Positions 36,269-38,709 of a stretch of DNA of 38,709 nt are shown here, piece by piece. Below the pieces are notes generated by a model. It was not told the origin of the DNA and did no database searches. It saw only the letters and a list, made by a program, of their open reading frames with translations. The position numbers and the translations under genes are program-made. Within the stretch, counting starts at the first letter, position 1, and the number at the start of each line of letters is the position of its first letter. This stretch comes from an uncultured Cellvibrionales bacterium (GTDB lineage: Bacteria; Pseudomonadota; Gammaproteobacteria; Pseudomonadales; Dasaniaceae), in contig CAJVZD010000044.1 of NCBI GenBank assembly GCA_913019905.1, positions 1 through 38,709 of the forward strand, read 5' to 3'.

Positions 36269-37080
36269 AAGAACTCAAAGATACTAACGATAGCACAGTG
36301 GATGATAGTACAGTGGATGACAACACAAACAATACCTATGATCTCGTCGAGAATATTAGCATCATCGAAAGTAAGTTTTATTCAAGTAAGATCAGCCGCC
36401 GAGAATCGTTAAAATGGATGAGCAGCGTGTCAGCGGGTGCTGCAATGACAGTAGTATATCCGCAAGAATCCGAGGCAACATCCACTACAGGCCTATCCAT
36501 TAGCGACTGGCCGAAAATAAAGCTAGCTCCAATTACCGCTAAAGGCTATGGAAAAGATCCAAAGTTAAGCTCACCCTCTATTCCCTGGCCACTAACGCTA
36601 TCACAATCACAACTCAACCTCGTTGCTGTGTTAGCTGACATCATCATACCCGCCGAAGAAGGTGTCCCCTCGGCTTCCGATGTGGGTATTCCCGACTTCG
36701 TCAATGAATGGATAAGCGCCCCCTATCCTCAGCAACAGGAACATCGTACTCTGCTCGTACCAGGGTTACTTTGGGTTGATCAAGAAGCGTTGCGTCTTTT
36801 TGGCAATCACTTTATTGAGGTAACCCCTGCACAACAGTTTGAAATCGTGGACAGCATTGCCTTTCCAACAACACAGACTCCAAACACCTTAAAAATGCCG
36901 GTCTCTTTCTTTGCCGGCTTACGCCAGCTTGTTGTTGGCGCGTTTTTCTGCAGCCCTGCGGGGATAAAAGATATCGGCTACTTAGGTAACGTCCCGATTA
37001 CCGGCGACTACCCCGGCCCAACTAAGGAAGCGATGGCTCACCTCGAGGACTTATTGGGGAAATTAGGCTTAAGCCTGTAA
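36265..37080 (+). CDS. Gluconate 2-dehydrogenase subunit 3-type small subunit with Tat signal
   Basis: A protein of 271 residues. A twin-arginine motif SRRESLKWM (Arg45-Arg46) and a following hydrophobic SSVSAGAAMTVV indicate Tat export. The mature part, with LTLSQSQLNLVAVLADIIIP, PAEEGVPSASDVGIPDFVNE and QFEIVDSIAF, matches the gluconate 2-dehydrogenase subunit 3 family. The start overlaps the GMC stop (ATGA), so the two are coupled. The n-region is unusually long and acidic, and contains a 15-base tandem duplication (STVDD twice, residues 10-19). The likely job is to escort and stabilise the GMC subunit. Confidence 0.88.
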   Translation: MKELKDTNDSTVDDSTVDDNTNNTYDLVENISIIESKFYSSKISRRESLKWMSSVSAGAAMTVVYPQESEATSTTGLSISDWPKIKLAPITAKGYGKDPKLSSPSIPWPLTLSQSQLNLVAVLADIIIPAEEGVPSASDVGIPDFVNEWISAPYPQQQEHRTLLVPGLLWVDQEALRLFGNHFIEVTPAQQFEIVDSIAFPTTQTPNTLKMPVSFFAGLRQLVVGAFFCSPAGIKDIGYLGNVPITGDYPGPTKEAMAHLEDLLGKLGLSL

Positions 37081-37147
37081 ATCGATGAGTGGCAATATTG
37101 CCGCCAAGTAAAGCTTTGAAATACACCTATTACTAGGAACGGAATGA

Positions 37148-37618
37148 ATGAGTAGCGATACAGGAAATGAGAAGGACAACAAAATAGACGCAGAACCCAC
37201 ATGGGATTACCCTGCTCCTTTCGTTTTGCCGGTGACGGTGCAAAGCGCCGATATTGACAGCTACGGCCATGCCAACAACTCGGTCTACGTACGATGGTTT
37301 GATGAATGCGCAAGAGATCACTCAAAAGCGGTGGGTGTAGACACCGAAGATGCGGCAGCATTAGGCTTCGGTATGGCAGTTAAGGAAAGTCAAATCAGCT
37401 ACCATGCCTCCGCATACGAGGGAGATCACATTCTGGTCGCCAATTGGCTAACGGCAAATGATGGTCGTTTACGAGCGACCAGACACTTTCAAATTATCAG
37501 GCCCGTTGACGGTCTCACCTTAGCGCGAGCAAACGTGGATTACGTCTGTATTAATATTGCCAGCGGCCGGCCCAGTAAAATGCCCGACCTTTTCAAAGAA
37601 AAATACAGGCCCGCCTAA
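37148..37618 (+). CDS. Hotdog-fold thioesterase (4HBT/YbgC-like)
   Basis: An acyl-CoA thioesterase-like protein of 156 residues. The key motif is VQSADIDSYGHANNSVYVRW, with the D-x-x-G-H-x-N pattern of the 4-hydroxybenzoyl-CoA thioesterase group, followed by FDECARDH. No signal peptide is seen, so it is cytoplasmic. It begins 67 bases after the small-subunit gene. An ATG four bases upstream (37144) runs into a stop after three codons, so 37148 is the start. Its link to the dehydrogenase is unclear. Confidence 0.85.
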   Translation: MSSDTGNEKDNKIDAEPTWDYPAPFVLPVTVQSADIDSYGHANNSVYVRWFDECARDHSKAVGVDTEDAAALGFGMAVKESQISYHASAYEGDHILVANWLTANDGRLRATRHFQIIRPVDGLTLARANVDYVCINIASGRPSKMPDLFKEKYRPA

Positions 37619-37760
37619 GTATAAAAGTAACAACTGCTGAATGTATTTGTCGCTAGTTAACATACAAAGCCGAATTTATCTTATCGTTATCACGACAAAA
37701 TTATCTATTATCTGTTATCAATGGAATAATCTTCCGAAATTGAATCGAGCGAAAGAGATC
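37619..37760 (+). promoter_or_regulatory. Upstream region of the Gfo/Idh/MocA gene with repeated TTATC
   Basis: Between about 37675 and 37720 the pentamer TTATC occurs six times (TTATC, TTATC, TTATC, a 9-base break, then three more). This could be a cluster of regulator half-sites or just low-complexity drift. Confidence 0.35.
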
Positions 37761-38709
37761 ATGCGTAAAATCAGAATGGGTATGGTAGGTGGCGGCCAGG
37801 GTGCCTTTATAGGTGCCGTGCATAGGATAGCCTCTCAATTGGATAATGAAATAGAACTTGTCTGTGGGGCGTTCAGCTCTAACCCGGCGACGTCCATTGC
37901 TTCTGGAAAGGAATTCTATCTTGATGAAACCCGATGTTACGGCTCCTATCGGGAGATGTTTATAAAGGAAGCGGCAATTAATGCAGATAAACGGATGGAT
38001 ATGGTCGCCATTGTCACCCCCAATCATCTGCATTTCCCGATCGCTAAAATGGCACTGGAGAACGGCTTCCACGTTATGTCTGACAAACCTGCGACAGTCA
38101 GCCTTGCCGAAGCTATTGAGCTGAAGGCGATCGTAGAAAAGTCTAACTTACTATACGGTCTCACCCACACTTATACTGGTTATCCCATGGTAAAAGAAGC
38201 CAAATCACGCATAGAGGAAGGCCAGTTAGGCGCTATTAGAAAAGTGGTTGTCGAGTATCCGCAAGGCTGGTTGGCAGACAAAACTGACGAAAGCAGCAAA
38301 CAGGCCCAATGGCGTTTAAACCCAGAAAAAGCCGGCATTAGCTGCTGTATGGCCGACATTGGCGTGCACGCGGCAAACTTAGCGGAATATGTTAGTGGAC
38401 TGGAGATCACATCAATTTGTGCGGACTTGTCAGCGACAGTCGAGGGTCGGATGCTCGACGACGACGGCACGGTGTTACTGCGATTCGATTCGGGAGCACA
38501 AGGCGTTTTAATCGCGAGCCAAATATCCGTGGGCGAAGAAAACAGCCTAAAGCTCAGAATTTACGGTGAAAAAGCCAGTATCGATTGGTCCCAATTAGAG
38601 CCAAATAGCTTAACGATGAAATTCCCCGATCAACCATCGCAGCTCATCAGAGCCGGTGTTGGTCCGATGAGTGATATTACCCAAGCTAATTTACGTACGC
38701 CCGCCGGTC
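37761..38709 (+). CDS. Gfo/Idh/MocA-family oxidoreductase (partial, C-terminus beyond window)
   Basis: An NAD(P)-dependent sugar-type oxidoreductase; 316 codons are visible and the frame is open at the right edge. The Rossmann motif GMVGGGQGAFIGAVHRIA is at residues 7-24, then VAIVTPNHLHFPIA near 82. The usual EKP catalytic motif reads DKP here, with Lys109. The active-site aspartate/histidine region is CMADIGVHAANLAEYV. The ATG has AAAGAG upstream. Members of this family occur beside GMC dehydrogenase plus small-subunit genes and act on keto-sugars, which fits the neighbours. Confidence 0.92.
   Translation, partial: MRKIRMGMVGGGQGAFIGAVHRIASQLDNEIELVCGAFSSNPATSIASGKEFYLDETRCYGSYREMFIKEAAINADKRMDMVAIVTPNHLHFPIAKMALENGFHVMSDKPATVSLAEAIELKAIVEKSNLLYGLTHTYTGYPMVKEAKSRIEEGQLGAIRKVVVEYPQGWLADKTDESSKQAQWRLNPEKAGISCCMADIGVHAANLAEYVSGLEITSICADLSATVEGRMLDDDGTVLLRFDSGAQGVLIASQISVGEENSLKLRIYGEKASIDWSQLEPNSLTMKFPDQPSQLIRAGVGPMSDITQANLRTPAG

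Noticed and set aside
1..38709. CRISPR arrays, tRNA or rRNA genes, transposases, phage genes.
   Set aside because: No regular repeat-spacer pattern, no cloverleaf or rRNA-like sequence, and no transposase or phage protein was recognised on either strand.

Overview
The window looks like a chromosomal segment of an environmental, probably marine, gammaproteobacterium. The fused nuoCD gene, the nuoA-M order and the mix of TonB receptor, RND pump, sulfatase and GMC dehydrogenase genes fit that picture. Genus cannot be fixed from the sequence alone. All functions below come from reading motifs; no database search was possible.

Layout. (1) 1-12745, minus strand: a tightly packed respiratory complex I operon, nuoA-B-CD-E-F-G-H-I-J-K-L-M, with nuoM running off the left edge. 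Most junctions overlap (TAATG or ATGA) or are a few bases apart. The exceptions are 185 bp between nuoB and nuoCD and 91 bp between nuoI and nuoJ. (2) 13123-21204: a coenzyme-A-centred catabolic island. An amidohydrolase and a CaiB/BaiF-type CoA-transferase run leftward. Divergent from them, a crotonase and an acyl-CoA ligase run rightward. A second ligase, preceded by a 101-residue three-cysteine protein, runs leftward. Both the CoA-transferase and the crotonase look circularly permuted relative to their textbook families, which is the most unusual signal in the window. Three copies of a palindromic dispersed repeat sit in the gaps around the two ligase genes. (3) 21541-26730: an RND permease and its periplasmic adaptor (minus strand), divergent from a single-domain rhodanese (plus strand). 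The shared gap carries an AT-rich palindromic operator candidate. (4) 27286-30603: a large TonB-dependent receptor with a clear terminator and a 555-bp leader. (5) 31527-32198: a DUF1707/LiaF-like protein (minus strand). (6) 32809-38709, plus strand: sulfatase, GMC dehydrogenase, Tat-signal small subunit, hotdog thioesterase, and a Gfo/Idh/MocA oxidoreductase cut by the right edge.

How they may work together. Complex I is housekeeping. The GMC enzyme plus small subunit plus Gfo/Idh/MocA set resembles known periplasmic systems that oxidise sugars or glycosides to keto-sugars. With the sulfatase and perhaps the TonB receptor, it suggests uptake and oxidation of a sulfated glycoside or related compound (inference). 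The CoA island would activate an acid (ligases), move CoA (transferase), hydrate an enoyl-CoA (crotonase) and hydrolyse an amide or cyclic amide (amidohydrolase). Its substrate is unknown.
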